A DNA stretch of 64,000 nt from Sporocytophaga sp. (GCF_017745095.1 NZ_JAGHZZ010000003.1:310001-374000); one strand, 5' to 3'; positions 19,768 to 29,258 are shown, counted from the first letter of the stretch. The notes: generated by a model from the sequence alone, not told the origin. Program-made: numbers and translations.

Positions 19768-20715
19768 TTAAGATAGATTTGGTTGTCCGTTGTTCTCTGG
19801 TAGTTCGTCAACTTTATTTTTCCTTCTTCCTGTAAAAAACTTCCAGATAAAAGTTAAAGCAGCTCCGATACCAAGAATAATTACTTTACCAAACTTTGCC
19901 AAAATTCCGAAGAATCCAACTTTCGCAAGGACTTTTCCTGCAACCAGCCCTCCAATTCCATAAGCCGCAACTTTATCCATTTCCGGATTAAAGTCAGAAT
20001 ATTTATATCCTTCCGTAAACTCAACACTCGCAAGCACCTTATCGATATCTTTATTAATGGCTCCAAGCTGAGACATGCCTCCTATAGCATTAAGCATCAG
20101 ATATCCTTTTCTCCCTAATATCCTAATATTGTAATTTAGCGTGTTCACCCCTGTGGCACTGTCTCCAAACTGGATTTCTTTTGCCCAATGAAGTTTTTTA
20201 TTTTCTGCATCATAATAAGGTTTTGCAGCCCAGCCAATCAAATGTATAGGTTCATAGCCACCTTGAACGCGTCCGGGATTGGCAGATTCCGCATCCTTTT
20301 TCATTTCTGTCAACAACTCATCGTAGTCAATATCTTCTGCATCATCATCGTCTATATGTCCCTCTTCGGAATATTCTACAGAAATTGCCCAGCTATCCGG
20401 ATGCATTGGACCCATATCTTCAGGAAAAAGCAATCCAAGAATGGTAGGATCTTCCGGATTGCCCCATAAAGAATGTAATACATAAATACTTTGTTCTGCA
20501 TCGAGAAATTTAAAACCTGCCGGCACTTTTATCGTAGCATAATCTTTAATTTTCACCAGACCAGTCTGATATTTAAAGCTATTTTCAAGACTGTCAAGAT
20601 AAAGCATGGTCGAAAGTGTGTCTTCCATCGCCTCTTCCTCTTCTTCCGGAGAAATGGAGAAGGTCAGAAAGGGAAACAAGAAACAGATAAAAAAAAGAAA
20701 GTAAAGTTTTCTCAT
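19768..20715 (-). CDS. DUF2167-family membrane protein
   Basis: 315 aa; signal peptide, WAISVEYSEEGHIDDDDAEDIDYDELL, GWAAKPYYD, C-terminal TM. Confidence 0.75.
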   Translation of the reverse strand: MRKLYFLFFICFLFPFLTFSISPEEEEEAMEDTLSTMLYLDSLENSFKYQTGLVKIKDYATIKVPAGFKFLDAEQSIYVLHSLWGNPEDPTILGLLFPEDMGPMHPDSWAISVEYSEEGHIDDDDAEDIDYDELLTEMKKDAESANPGRVQGGYEPIHLIGWAAKPYYDAENKKLHWAKEIQFGDSATGVNTLNYNIRILGRKGYLMLNAIGGMSQLGAINKDIDKVLASVEFTEGYKYSDFNPEMDKVAAYGIGGLVAGKVLAKVGFFGILAKFGKVIILGIGAALTFIWKFFTGRRKNKVDELPENNGQPNLS

Positions 20716-20869
20716 AATGGATATGTTTATAAAAATGGTTTACGAAAATTCATGATGCACAAAGGAGAAAAAATGTAAAAAGTTAATCTCTGAGATTAAA
20801 AGGAACTGATTTTCACCCAAATACAGAGATTTGCAAAAATAATTTTTCCCAAACAAAATTGGGCTATTG

Positions 20870-21565
20870 TCAAATTTTATTTTCTATTGACTGTAAATAT
20901 TTTGAGTTCAGATCATAAAGATATTTCCCTAAAAATCCACTACCTGCAGCAGATGCTACGTGCCAAAGCCAGTGAGTTCCCATCGGCAAAAGGGTAAAGT
21001 TTCCGGAATCCGCTCCCCTAAAATAAAGAGCCAGAATCATTAGCAGACAAGATAAAATTAAATCTGTAATGCCCACAAATTTAGTTTTTATCAATAATAT
21101 CAAGCAAGGCAAAAATATCATTACTCCGGTCACAAAATAATTCAGATTAATAAGGTCATGGCCAGAAAGTTTTACAAGCTTATATACAAAAAGTCTTATC
21201 AGAATAAATGGAGCCATGGCAAGAGCTATTTTCCACCACGTCTTTAAAATCCTGTACCAGAAATATACACTGACAGAAAATGTCAGCAATACAATCGGAA
21301 GAACATCCAGCTGAAGTAAAAGAGAAGAAGCTCTGAAAGCATGAAACAGAGTGCTTCCTAGTCCTCCCAAAAATAGGAGTGGCAGACAAAAAGTAAGAAA
21401 TGCATGCTTTTTGTAATTCCCCTGAATCCTTATGAGCCATATAACGACGGGAATCAGAAACGCCAGTGAAGAAAGTGCGTTCCAAGGTTCAGCAATAATG
21501 TTGCTCAGGTTGGTTTCTGCATAAACCGGACCTCCATCCGACAATATTTCGTGAAAGTTTGGCAA
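20870..21565 (-). CDS. Alkaline ceramidase-like (CREST superfamily) membrane hydrolase
   Basis: 231 aa multi-TM; GSTLFHAF, LQLDVLPI, GTHWLWHVAS match the conserved Ser/His/Asp/His pattern. Confidence 0.6.
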   Translation of the reverse strand: MPNFHEILSDGGPVYAETNLSNIIAEPWNALSSLAFLIPVVIWLIRIQGNYKKHAFLTFCLPLLFLGGLGSTLFHAFRASSLLLQLDVLPIVLLTFSVSVYFWYRILKTWWKIALAMAPFILIRLFVYKLVKLSGHDLINLNYFVTGVMIFLPCLILLIKTKFVGITDLILSCLLMILALYFRGADSGNFTLLPMGTHWLWHVASAAGSGFLGKYLYDLNSKYLQSIENKI

Positions 21566-21908
21566 AATATTTAAGTCCTTTAATTATTCAGAATATTAAA
21601 CATTAATCCTGGAAAGATTATTTCCTTTTTATTAAATTTCCTTACGATTATTTTTTCCAACGGGCTATTTTACGGCATTTTTCCATTTATTTTTAATCTA
21701 ATTAATTATAGACTATTGAAAAACTCTGTCTATCCTTAAATCCATTTCTTAATTTAAAAACACATATTTTGATTTGCCTAAAGCATTTTAAATGTCCAAT
21801 CCCAGTTAATTTTAAACAGCACCTCTGCTTTTCAAATCAATATTTTTAACTTCACAGCTGTAAATTGGTTTGACCCGATATTGAAGTTTCACTTAAAAAA
21901 ATTCTTTC

Positions 21909-22142
21909 ATGTGGCAGGAAAAAGACAACAAACTGGAACAGACCTTTACTTTTAAAAACTTCTCCGAAGCTTTTGCCTTTATGGCACGAGTGGCACTTGT
22001 GGCGGAAAAAATGGATCATCATCCGGACTGGTCCAATTCCTGGAATAAAGTACATATTCAGCTGACCACACACAGTGCGGGAAATAAAATAACTGAAAAA
22101 GACAGAAAACTTGCCGAAGCTATAGATCGGCTTAATAATTAG
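21909..22142 (+). CDS. Pterin-4a-carbinolamine dehydratase
   Basis: 77 aa; [41 protein letters not shown] signature. Confidence 0.9.
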   Translation: MWQEKDNKLEQTFTFKNFSEAFAFMARVALVAEKMDHHPDWSNSWNKVHIQLTTHSAGNKITEKDRKLAEAIDRLNN

Positions 22143-22832
22143 ATGGAAGAAAAAGAGGGAAAATTAATTTTAGTACCCACCCCAATAGGCAACCTTGAAG
22201 ATATTACTTTGAGAGCCTTAAGAATTCTTAAAGAGGCTGATATTATCCTTGCAGAAGATACCAGGACAAGTGGCCACCTATTAAAACATTACGAAATTAA
22301 TAATCGACTCCAGAGTTATCATATTTTTAATGAGCATAAAGCTGTTGAAGGTATAGTAAATAAAATAAAAGAAGGTCAAATTGTAGCACTCATTTCTGAT
22401 GCTGGTACACCTTCTATATCCGATCCTGGTTTTTTACTAGTAAGAGAATCGCTTAAGCATGGCATAGATGTAGAATGCCTTCCCGGACCTACTGCTTTTG
22501 TACCGGCCTTAGTCAAATCAGGACTTCCATCAGACAGGTTTACCTTTGAAGGTTTTCTTCCACATAAAAAAGGAAGACATACCCGTCTGCAAAGCTTGAT
22601 TCCCGAAGAACGCACAATGATTTTTTATGAATCTCCTCATCGTTTATTAAAAACTCTTGAGCAATTCGAAGAAGTGTTTGGACCGGAAAGAAAAGCTTCC
22701 GTATCCAGGGAACTTACAAAATTATACGAAGAGACAGTGAATGGAACTTTGCAAGAAATAAAGCAACATTTTTCTCAAAAGACAGTGAAAGGCGAAATTG
22801 TAATGATTGTTGCGGGAAGAGAATATGAATAA
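22143..22832 (+). CDS. rsmI: 16S rRNA (cytidine(1402)-2'-O)-methyltransferase
   Basis: 229 aa; LVPTPIGNLEDITLRALRILKEAD, AEDTRTSGHLLKHY, SDAGTPSISDPGF. Confidence 0.95.
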   Translation: MEEKEGKLILVPTPIGNLEDITLRALRILKEADIILAEDTRTSGHLLKHYEINNRLQSYHIFNEHKAVEGIVNKIKEGQIVALISDAGTPSISDPGFLLVRESLKHGIDVECLPGPTAFVPALVKSGLPSDRFTFEGFLPHKKGRHTRLQSLIPEERTMIFYESPHRLLKTLEQFEEVFGPERKASVSRELTKLYEETVNGTLQEIKQHFSQKTVKGEIVMIVAGREYE

Positions 22833-22837
22833 AAAAT

Positions 22838-22879
22838 AAGGATTGGATAATTATTTATTTTTATAATTATCCAATCCTT
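22838..22879. terminator. Bidirectional terminator between rsmI and hemH
   Basis: 17-bp stem AAGGATTGGATAATTAT ... ATAATTATCCAATCCTT. Confidence 0.75.
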
Positions 22880-22893
22880 CTGAAACAATAGAT

Positions 22894-23919
22894 TTAATTA
22901 TTCAGGATCAGATCCTCCATACATTCAATCCACATCGGATGATTGTTCAGGCTCTCCACCAACTGCCAATGCTCTCCTCCATGCTCTTTAAACATATCTC
23001 TGTATTCAACGCCACCTTCGATAGTTGTTTCCAAACAGTCTGCAACAAATGAAGGAGAAAATGCCAATACCCTTTTTACTCCTTTCGCTCCCAGCTCTTT
23101 TATAAGATCATCTGTATATGGCTTAATCCATGGAGTCTTCCCTAGTCTTGATTGAAATGCAACTGAGTAAGTCCCTTCTTCAAGACCAAGTTCCTTCACC
23201 AAATGACGTGTTGTTTCATAGCATTGCGCCCTGTAACAGTAATAATTCTTGGAATGGTATTTTGAGCAGCATTTATCGTTCAGCTGACAATAACTCTGCA
23301 CTGCTGATTTTTTAATTTGTCTTTCAGGAAGTCCATGGTAAGTAAAAATGACATGATCAAACTTATCCTTTTCCAGATATTTTCTTCCGATTTCAGCAAA
23401 GCCCTTAATGAACAATGGATGATTAGGAAAATTTGCTACGATTTTAATTTCCGGAATAACTTCCCATTTATTGATGTATTCCATTGCTTTTTCCACGGCT
23501 GAACCTGTAGATGCGCTGGCATATTGAGGGAAAAGAGGCAGAATCACAATCTTTTCAAAGCCCTTCCCTTCCATTTCTTTTACAGCCTTTTCTATCGATG
23601 GGTTTTGATACCTCATTCCAAAAAAAACCTGGAAATTTTCATTCAACTTCGCCTGTAAAAGCTTTTGAGCTTCAAGACCGTAAGTTAATAAAGGTGACCC
23701 TTCATCTGTCCATAGTTCCTTGTAAACTTTTGCAGATTTGGGCGCTCTGAAAGGAGCAATTATAAAATTAATCAGGAACCAACGGTTAAGGAAAGGAATA
23801 TCAATTACCCTTCTATCCATCAAAAACTCCCTTAAATATTTTCTGACATCGGGAACCGACGGACTATCAGGTGTTCCCAGGTTGATTAGGAAAACTGCTG
23901 TTTTCTTTACTTTATTCAT
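22894..23919 (-). CDS. hemH: Ferrochelatase
   Basis: 341 aa; VFLINLGTPDSP, LPLFPQYASASTGSA, TYHGLPER, FSPSFVADCLETTIE. Confidence 0.95.
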   Translation of the reverse strand: MNKVKKTAVFLINLGTPDSPSVPDVRKYLREFLMDRRVIDIPFLNRWFLINFIIAPFRAPKSAKVYKELWTDEGSPLLTYGLEAQKLLQAKLNENFQVFFGMRYQNPSIEKAVKEMEGKGFEKIVILPLFPQYASASTGSAVEKAMEYINKWEVIPEIKIVANFPNHPLFIKGFAEIGRKYLEKDKFDHVIFTYHGLPERQIKKSAVQSYCQLNDKCCSKYHSKNYYCYRAQCYETTRHLVKELGLEEGTYSVAFQSRLGKTPWIKPYTDDLIKELGAKGVKRVLAFSPSFVADCLETTIEGGVEYRDMFKEHGGEHWQLVESLNNHPMWIECMEDLILNN

Positions 23920-23923
23920 GCGG

Positions 23924-23931
23924 CAAAAATA
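23924..23931 (-). promoter_or_regulatory. Bacteroidota -7 box (TAnnTTTG) of hemH
   Basis: TATTTTTG on minus strand ending 4 nt before the ATG. Confidence 0.5.
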
Positions 23932-24073
23932 CTAAAAGCAGGGAATTTCGAAGGATTTTATTCCCATCCCATAAAAATCTCTTCTGCTTCCAAAAAAAAT
24001 TGCTTTCAATTGTTTTATTCAATTTCAGGGCTTAACAGCATTTTACTATCTCAGAAAATAAAGGAGACCATTT

Positions 24074-24408
24074 CGCGAGATGTTCCCGAGATATTCAGGG
24101 GGCTCCACGGAAGTCCCATGGGAGTCCCTGAGGTGCTGGGAGAACTCCCGGCTCTTCCGTGGAAAAATCACTCCCATCTGTGGGGGCCCACTGATTACCT
24201 GTGGGTGCTTCCAGAGCGACCGTGGGTATTTCCGGACACCTGTGGAAACTCCGTGTTCTTCCGTGGAATGTTCCGAATCCTGCGTGACACTCTATAAATC
24301 TCTCGTGGGAACCCACTGACCATTCGTGGGAACTCCTCAAAATCCCTTGAGAATATCCAGAGCTTCATTAGACACTCCTGAGTCATTTCTCCTTCCTTCC
24401 GAATTTCT
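24074..24408. repeat. Degenerate 21-bp tandem repeat array (~13 clear units plus decaying units)
   Basis: Units start at 24074, 24096, 24117, 24138, 24158, 24179, 24200, 24221, 24241, 24262, 24283, 24304, 24325, 24346, 24367, 24388 (lengths 22,21,21,20,21,21,21,20,21,21,21,21,21,21,21,21). Approximate consensus (C/T)GTGGGAACTCC-N-GA-variable-T(T/C)C. Confidence 0.85.
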
Positions 24409-24554
24409 GATAAAGAGAAACTTGTCCTTCCAGCATTTTCCGGAACTATTAATTTAAAGGAGAAGTCTTATGTAGGGAAAGCTGAAGGAAATTCTTAACA
24501 GATTACTATGAAAAATCTGTAAAATTGAATTTCCTATAATACAAATCATTTACA

Positions 24555-24562
24555 TATCTTTG
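24555..24562 (+). promoter_or_regulatory. Bacteroidota -7 box (TAnnTTTG) of glyS
   Basis: TATCTTTG, 5 nt before ATG at 24568. Confidence 0.5.
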
Positions 24563-24567
24563 CAGCT

Positions 24568-26046
24568 ATGGAAAAAGTAAGCGCGCAGGTAGAAAACACC
24601 TTTAAAAATATCATTTCACACGCAAAAGAATACGGATTTGTATTTCCTTCAAGTGAAATCTATGACGGACTTCAAGCTGTTTATGATTACGGACAAAATG
24701 GAGTTGAGCTAAAAAACAACATCAAAGCTGCATGGTGGAAAGCCATGACTCAGATGAATGATAATGTGGTAGGTATAGATGCTGCAATATTCATGCATCC
24801 GACTACATGGAAAGCATCAGGTCACGTAGACGGCTTTAGCGATCCGATGATCGACAACAAAGATTCCAAAAAGAGATATAGAGCTGACGTCCTTATTGAG
24901 GATAAAGCAGCGGAATATGAAAAGAGCGGAGATAAAGCCAAAGGTGATGCTTTAGTGAAATCACTTGCTCGCCTTCTTGAAGCAAATGATCTGAAAGGCG
25001 TACAGGATCTTATCATAGCAGAAAAAATAAAATGCCCGGTATCTGGAACATCTAACTGGACCGAAGTAAGACAGTTCAACCTAATGTTTTCAACTCAGGT
25101 TGGTGCAGTTGCTGATGATTCAAGTACCATTTACCTTAGACCTGAAACAGCTCAGGGTATATTTGTAAACTTCCTGAATGTTCAAAAAACCGGAAGAATG
25201 AAAATTCCTTTTGGTATTGCCCAGATCGGTAAAGCTTTCAGAAATGAAATTGTTGCTCGTCAATTTACCTTCCGTATGAGGGAATTTGAACAAATGGAAA
25301 TGCAGTTTTTCATTCGTCCGGGCGAAGAGATGAAATGGTATGAAGAGTGGAAACAGGTGAGATTGAAATGGCATAAAGCGATCGGCTTACCTGAAGGCAA
25401 GCTGAAATTCCACAATCATGAGAAGCTTGCTCACTATGCTAATGCAGCGGTAGATATCGAATATGAGTTTCCTTTCGGATTTAAAGAAATTGAAGGTATC
25501 CACTCCAGAACAGACTTCGATCTTGGCAATCATGAAAAATATTCCAAGAAAAAGCTTCAATACTTCGACAATGAACTGAATAAAAACTACGTGCCATATG
25601 TAGTTGAAACTTCAGTCGGAGCAGACAGAGCATTCCTGGCAGTACTTTGCAATGCATATACAGAGGAAACAGTGGGCGAAGGCGAAAATCAGAAAGAAAG
25701 AGTTTATCTGAAATTACACCCGGCATTGGCTCCTGTAAAAGCAGCTATATTCCCTCTTGTTAAAAAAGATGGTCTACCGGAGAAAGCTCAGGAAATCTTC
25801 AAAGAGCTTAGAATGGATATGAATGTTATCTATGAAGAAAGAGATGCAATCGGAAAAAGATACACTCGCCAGGATTTGATAGGAACTCCATTCTGCATTG
25901 TAGTAGATTATGACACATTGAATGACAACATGGTGACTATCCGTTACCGTGATACAATGGAGCAAGAGAGAGTTCCGATCAGCGAATTAAGAAAGAAAAT
26001 AAGAAAAGCCACTTCATTCAAGAGAATTCTTGAGCAATTGGTGTGA
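24568..26046 (+). CDS. glyS: Glycyl-tRNA synthetase (single-chain)
   Basis: 492 aa; YLRPETAQGIFVNF, FRNEIVARQFTFRMREFEQMEMQFF, class II aaRS motifs. Confidence 0.95.
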   Translation: MEKVSAQVENTFKNIISHAKEYGFVFPSSEIYDGLQAVYDYGQNGVELKNNIKAAWWKAMTQMNDNVVGIDAAIFMHPTTWKASGHVDGFSDPMIDNKDSKKRYRADVLIEDKAAEYEKSGDKAKGDALVKSLARLLEANDLKGVQDLIIAEKIKCPVSGTSNWTEVRQFNLMFSTQVGAVADDSSTIYLRPETAQGIFVNFLNVQKTGRMKIPFGIAQIGKAFRNEIVARQFTFRMREFEQMEMQFFIRPGEEMKWYEEWKQVRLKWHKAIGLPEGKLKFHNHEKLAHYANAAVDIEYEFPFGFKEIEGIHSRTDFDLGNHEKYSKKKLQYFDNELNKNYVPYVVETSVGADRAFLAVLCNAYTEETVGEGENQKERVYLKLHPALAPVKAAIFPLVKKDGLPEKAQEIFKELRMDMNVIYEERDAIGKRYTRQDLIGTPFCIVVDYDTLNDNMVTIRYRDTMEQERVPISELRKKIRKATSFKRILEQLV

Positions 26047-26074
26047 AAATAATTAGGTAATACGTTTTAAGTGG

Positions 26075-26104
26075 AAGGGAGGCATTTAATGCCTCCTTTT
26101 TTTA
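26075..26104 (+). terminator. Terminator of glyS
   Basis: GGAGGCATT-T-AATGCCTCC followed by a T run. Confidence 0.85.
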
Positions 26105-26131
26105 TTATTACGCAATTAACCAAATACCTGT

Positions 26132-26155
26132 AGAGACGCCATGCATGGCGTCTCT
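26132..26155. repeat. Palindromic intergenic repeat, copy 1
   Basis: 24-bp perfect palindrome AGAGACGCCATGCATGGCGTCTCT. Confidence 0.8.
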
Positions 26156-26282
26156 CTATCTGCCTCCCATAAAAATTATTTATCCATAATTATAGTCACA
26201 TTTTATTCCAATTCCTGAAATTTTCACTTGAAATGAGCATTACTTTCAGCAAAATCTAGATTATAGCACATTATCACGATTT

Positions 26283-26304
26283 GAGACGCCACACATGGCG
26301 TCAC
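26283..26304. repeat. Palindromic intergenic repeat, copy 2
   Basis: GAGACGCCACACATGGCGTCAC, same core as 26132-26155 with altered centre. Confidence 0.75.
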
Positions 26305-26525
26305 TACAGAAAACCCGCCAAAACTTCACTTTTCGACCAAAAGTTTCTCCTTTTCATAGAATAGAGTTAAATTATATCAGATTAAAACAAGGTTAATTCC
26401 AAAAGAGCATAGATTCGAATTTAAAGTAGCTTTTAAAAGAGATATCAGCTTTAAGCATTCAGCTCTTTTCAGCTTTTAAACAAAAACTCGCGTCTGCGGG
26501 TCTTATTAACTTAAAGGTTTAAGAC

Positions 26526-27473
26526 TTGGAAACATATATAACTGTTACCTTTTATATACTAGGCATCGCAGTATTTTTATTTGGTACGTTTAGTCTCGGC
26601 TTGTATGCACTTATCATAAATCCTTTCCTGGAGACAGTCAGCATTAATAAGAGACTTACAAGAAAACAGCGAGATATTCTTCTTAAAAACTTCAAATATT
26701 ATAGAGATCTATCCGGAAGTCAGAAAATTGATTTTGAGAAAAGAGTACGGAATTTTCTTATTCATAAAGAATTTATTCCCAAAGGGATTCCGCAGGTTAC
26801 AGAAGAAATGCAAATACTTATAGCAGCTTGTGGAGTTCAGTTGACTTTCGGCTTTGCACCGGTAAGATTTGTAAGCTTTCCTAAAATCCTGATATACCCT
26901 TCACACTATCTTTCTTCAAATGGCAAAAGGCACAAAGGCGAAGTGAGCCTTAGCGGATTTATAGCTTTTTCATGGGAAGACTTTCTATATGGTTACAAAA
27001 GGCCTGAAGATGGGTTCAACCTGGGATTGCACGAAATGGCTCATGCATTAAAGATTGAAGATGCTCTTCATCATCCTCAAGAAGAAATACTTGATCATGA
27101 AAGCTTGAAAGAATGGGGAAAAATAAGTCGTCAGGAATTAAAGAAAATTAAAACGAGCAAAACCAGATTTCTCAGACCATACGCTTTTAATAATGAAGAT
27201 GAGTTCTTTGCTGTATGTGTTGAATATTTCTTTGAAAAACCCGAGGAGTTCAAAATGCAGCTTCCAGGACTTTATACATCACTTTCAAAATTACTGAAAC
27301 AAGACCCAGGCAAGGCGCTTCAGAATGCGAAATTCTATTTCTATCCTCCGGAAAACAGAAAGCTGATGCTTTTGCTTAATCAGGCAATAAAAGAATTGCC
27401 AAACCTTAAAACATTAAAGGCTAAAGCTTCTTTTACCAAAAGCCTTTTTGTAAAAGGCAGGAAAATTAGTTAA
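26526..27473 (+). CDS. MtfA/M90-like zinc peptidase, paralog 1
   Basis: 315 aa; N-terminal TM, NLGLHEMAHALKIED (HExxH-type), EFFAVCVEYFFEKPEEF. Confidence 0.8.
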   Translation: METYITVTFYILGIAVFLFGTFSLGLYALIINPFLETVSINKRLTRKQRDILLKNFKYYRDLSGSQKIDFEKRVRNFLIHKEFIPKGIPQVTEEMQILIAACGVQLTFGFAPVRFVSFPKILIYPSHYLSSNGKRHKGEVSLSGFIAFSWEDFLYGYKRPEDGFNLGLHEMAHALKIEDALHHPQEEILDHESLKEWGKISRQELKKIKTSKTRFLRPYAFNNEDEFFAVCVEYFFEKPEEFKMQLPGLYTSLSKLLKQDPGKALQNAKFYFYPPENRKLMLLLNQAIKELPNLKTLKAKASFTKSLFVKGRKIS

Positions 27474-27625
27474 ATTTATACAAATCATAAAAAACTTGTA
27501 TTTTTGTGATTAATTCTGAACAATCTTCTAAAAAAAGGCTTGCAATCTTAGTCCAATTTCAACCGGATATATTCAGATTAGAAATCTTCACAAAGTTGCC
27601 AACATTAAATATTTTAAAATAAATT

Positions 27626-28081
27626 ATGGGTAAATCTCAAGAAACATTTAACAAAAAAGAAGTAGAAAAGAAAAAACAACAAAAGAAGAAAGAAAAGGAA
27701 GAGAAAAGTAAAGAACGTAAAGCTCATTCCAATAAAGGTCAAAGCCTTGAGGATATGATGGCTTATGTTGATGAAAATGGCAACATTACATCAGTTCCTC
27801 CTGACCCGAATAAAAAGAAAACAGTCATTAATCAGGATGATATACAGATCGGTGTAGCAAGAAACCTGAATCGTGATGAACCAAAACCTTTGAGAAAAGG
27901 TAAAGTAACCTTTTTTAATGAGTCCAAAGGATATGGATTTATCAAGGATCTTGAAACCCAGGAAAGTATATTTGTACACATCAATGGCATAAAAGAACCA
28001 ATAAAAGAAAACGACAGAGTTACTTTTGAAACGATAAATACTCCAAAAGGCCTGAACGCTGTAAGCGTAAAAAAATCATAA
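27626..28081 (+). CDS. Cold-shock domain protein with basic K/E-rich N-terminal extension
   Basis: C-terminal KGKVTFFNESKGYGFIKDLETQESIFVHINGI; TATTTTTG box at 27499-27506. Confidence 0.88.
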   Translation: MGKSQETFNKKEVEKKKQQKKKEKEEKSKERKAHSNKGQSLEDMMAYVDENGNITSVPPDPNKKKTVINQDDIQIGVARNLNRDEPKPLRKGKVTFFNESKGYGFIKDLETQESIFVHINGIKEPIKENDRVTFETINTPKGLNAVSVKKS

Positions 28082-28210
28082 ATCCGGTTTTGAGATATTT
28101 ACCCAACTGCTTCTACTTTGCCGGTTTAGGCGTTCAGATTTATTTCCCTGAGAAAAGAAAAGTACAATCAGGCTTGAATTTTGCGGATGAGCTGCTCATA
28201 AAAATGTTTT

Positions 28211-28960
28211 ATGAGTAAGCTTTTTCAGCTAGTGTTACTACTACTATTAGGTATCAGCTGTTCTGTATTTGGCCAGGGCCAATCTTCAGACAAAATCAAA
28301 GTTTATATCTCTGGAAATAAAGAGAACAATACTCCAAGCACTTCCAGCGGCACTGTATCTGGTGGAACTTTGATCAACGGAAAACTATTCCCTTTTCAGG
28401 GAACCAATTACCAATACTTTGATACTACCAGTTATATCAACAACCGCGCATTCCTAAATGATAAGATAAGAACTGTTGTGATAGCTTCTTATAAGCATCT
28501 AGAGAAAGAAATCCCGGATAGAAAATTTTTCATCATGGAATGCAGTAATAAAAATGGTGGTAAAATTTTCCCACACAGAACACATCAAAATGGCTTAAGC
28601 ATAGATTTTATGATGCCTTTAGTTAAGGGCAATAAGGTTTTTTATGGGCTCGATACGATAGGATCAAGCCATTACTGGCTTGATTTTGACAATGAAGGCA
28701 AATACAGCGGAGACAAGAGCATTTCCATTGATTTTGATCTGGTTGCCCAACAAATTCTCTCCCTAGAAACATCCGCAAGAAATAATGGATATAAAATTCA
28801 GAAAGTAATTATCAAAACTGAATTTAAAAGTCTTATTTTTGCCACCCCTCACGGGAAAAAACTAAAACAAAGTAATATTTACCTCGTCAATAGCCTTACC
28901 CCTTTGATTAATAGTCTACATGATGATCATTTTCATATAGATTTTGAGATCCTGAAATAA
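28211..28960 (+). CDS. Secreted LAS/MepA-like murein endopeptidase
   Basis: 249 aa; HRTHQNGLSIDFMMP and DDHFHIDFE metal-binding motifs, signal peptide. Confidence 0.78.
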   Translation: MSKLFQLVLLLLLGISCSVFGQGQSSDKIKVYISGNKENNTPSTSSGTVSGGTLINGKLFPFQGTNYQYFDTTSYINNRAFLNDKIRTVVIASYKHLEKEIPDRKFFIMECSNKNGGKIFPHRTHQNGLSIDFMMPLVKGNKVFYGLDTIGSSHYWLDFDNEGKYSGDKSISIDFDLVAQQILSLETSARNNGYKIQKVIIKTEFKSLIFATPHGKKLKQSNIYLVNSLTPLINSLHDDHFHIDFEILK

Positions 28961-29066
28961 AGCGTTTGAACGGTTTTAAAATTTAATTACAGTAAAAGAA
29001 AAAAATGTAAGCACATTTTGAACATTTTACCGTTGAAAATGTTTTTAATTTCATAAATACATAATA

Positions 29067-29258
29067 ATGCAAGGAACAGTTAAATTTTTTAATAACTCAA
29101 AAGGTTTTGGGTTTATTAAATCAGCAGAGTCCGGTGAGGACATCTTCGTTCACTCTTCAGGTCTTATAGACGAGATTCGTGAAAACGATCAAGTTAAATT
29201 TGATCTAGAAAAAGGTAGAAAAGGCATGAATGCCGTGAACGTTCAATTAGTAAACTAA
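29067..29258 (+). CDS. Cold-shock protein (CspA family)
   Basis: 63 aa; MQGTVKFFNNSKGFGFIKSAESGEDIFVHSSGL. Confidence 0.95.
   Translation: MQGTVKFFNNSKGFGFIKSAESGEDIFVHSSGLIDEIRENDQVKFDLEKGRKGMNAVNVQLVN

Noticed and set aside
24074-24408. CRISPR array
   Set aside because: Period 21 bp with a ~12-bp degenerate core; no 23-47-bp identical repeats, no ~30-bp spacers, no cas genes nearby.
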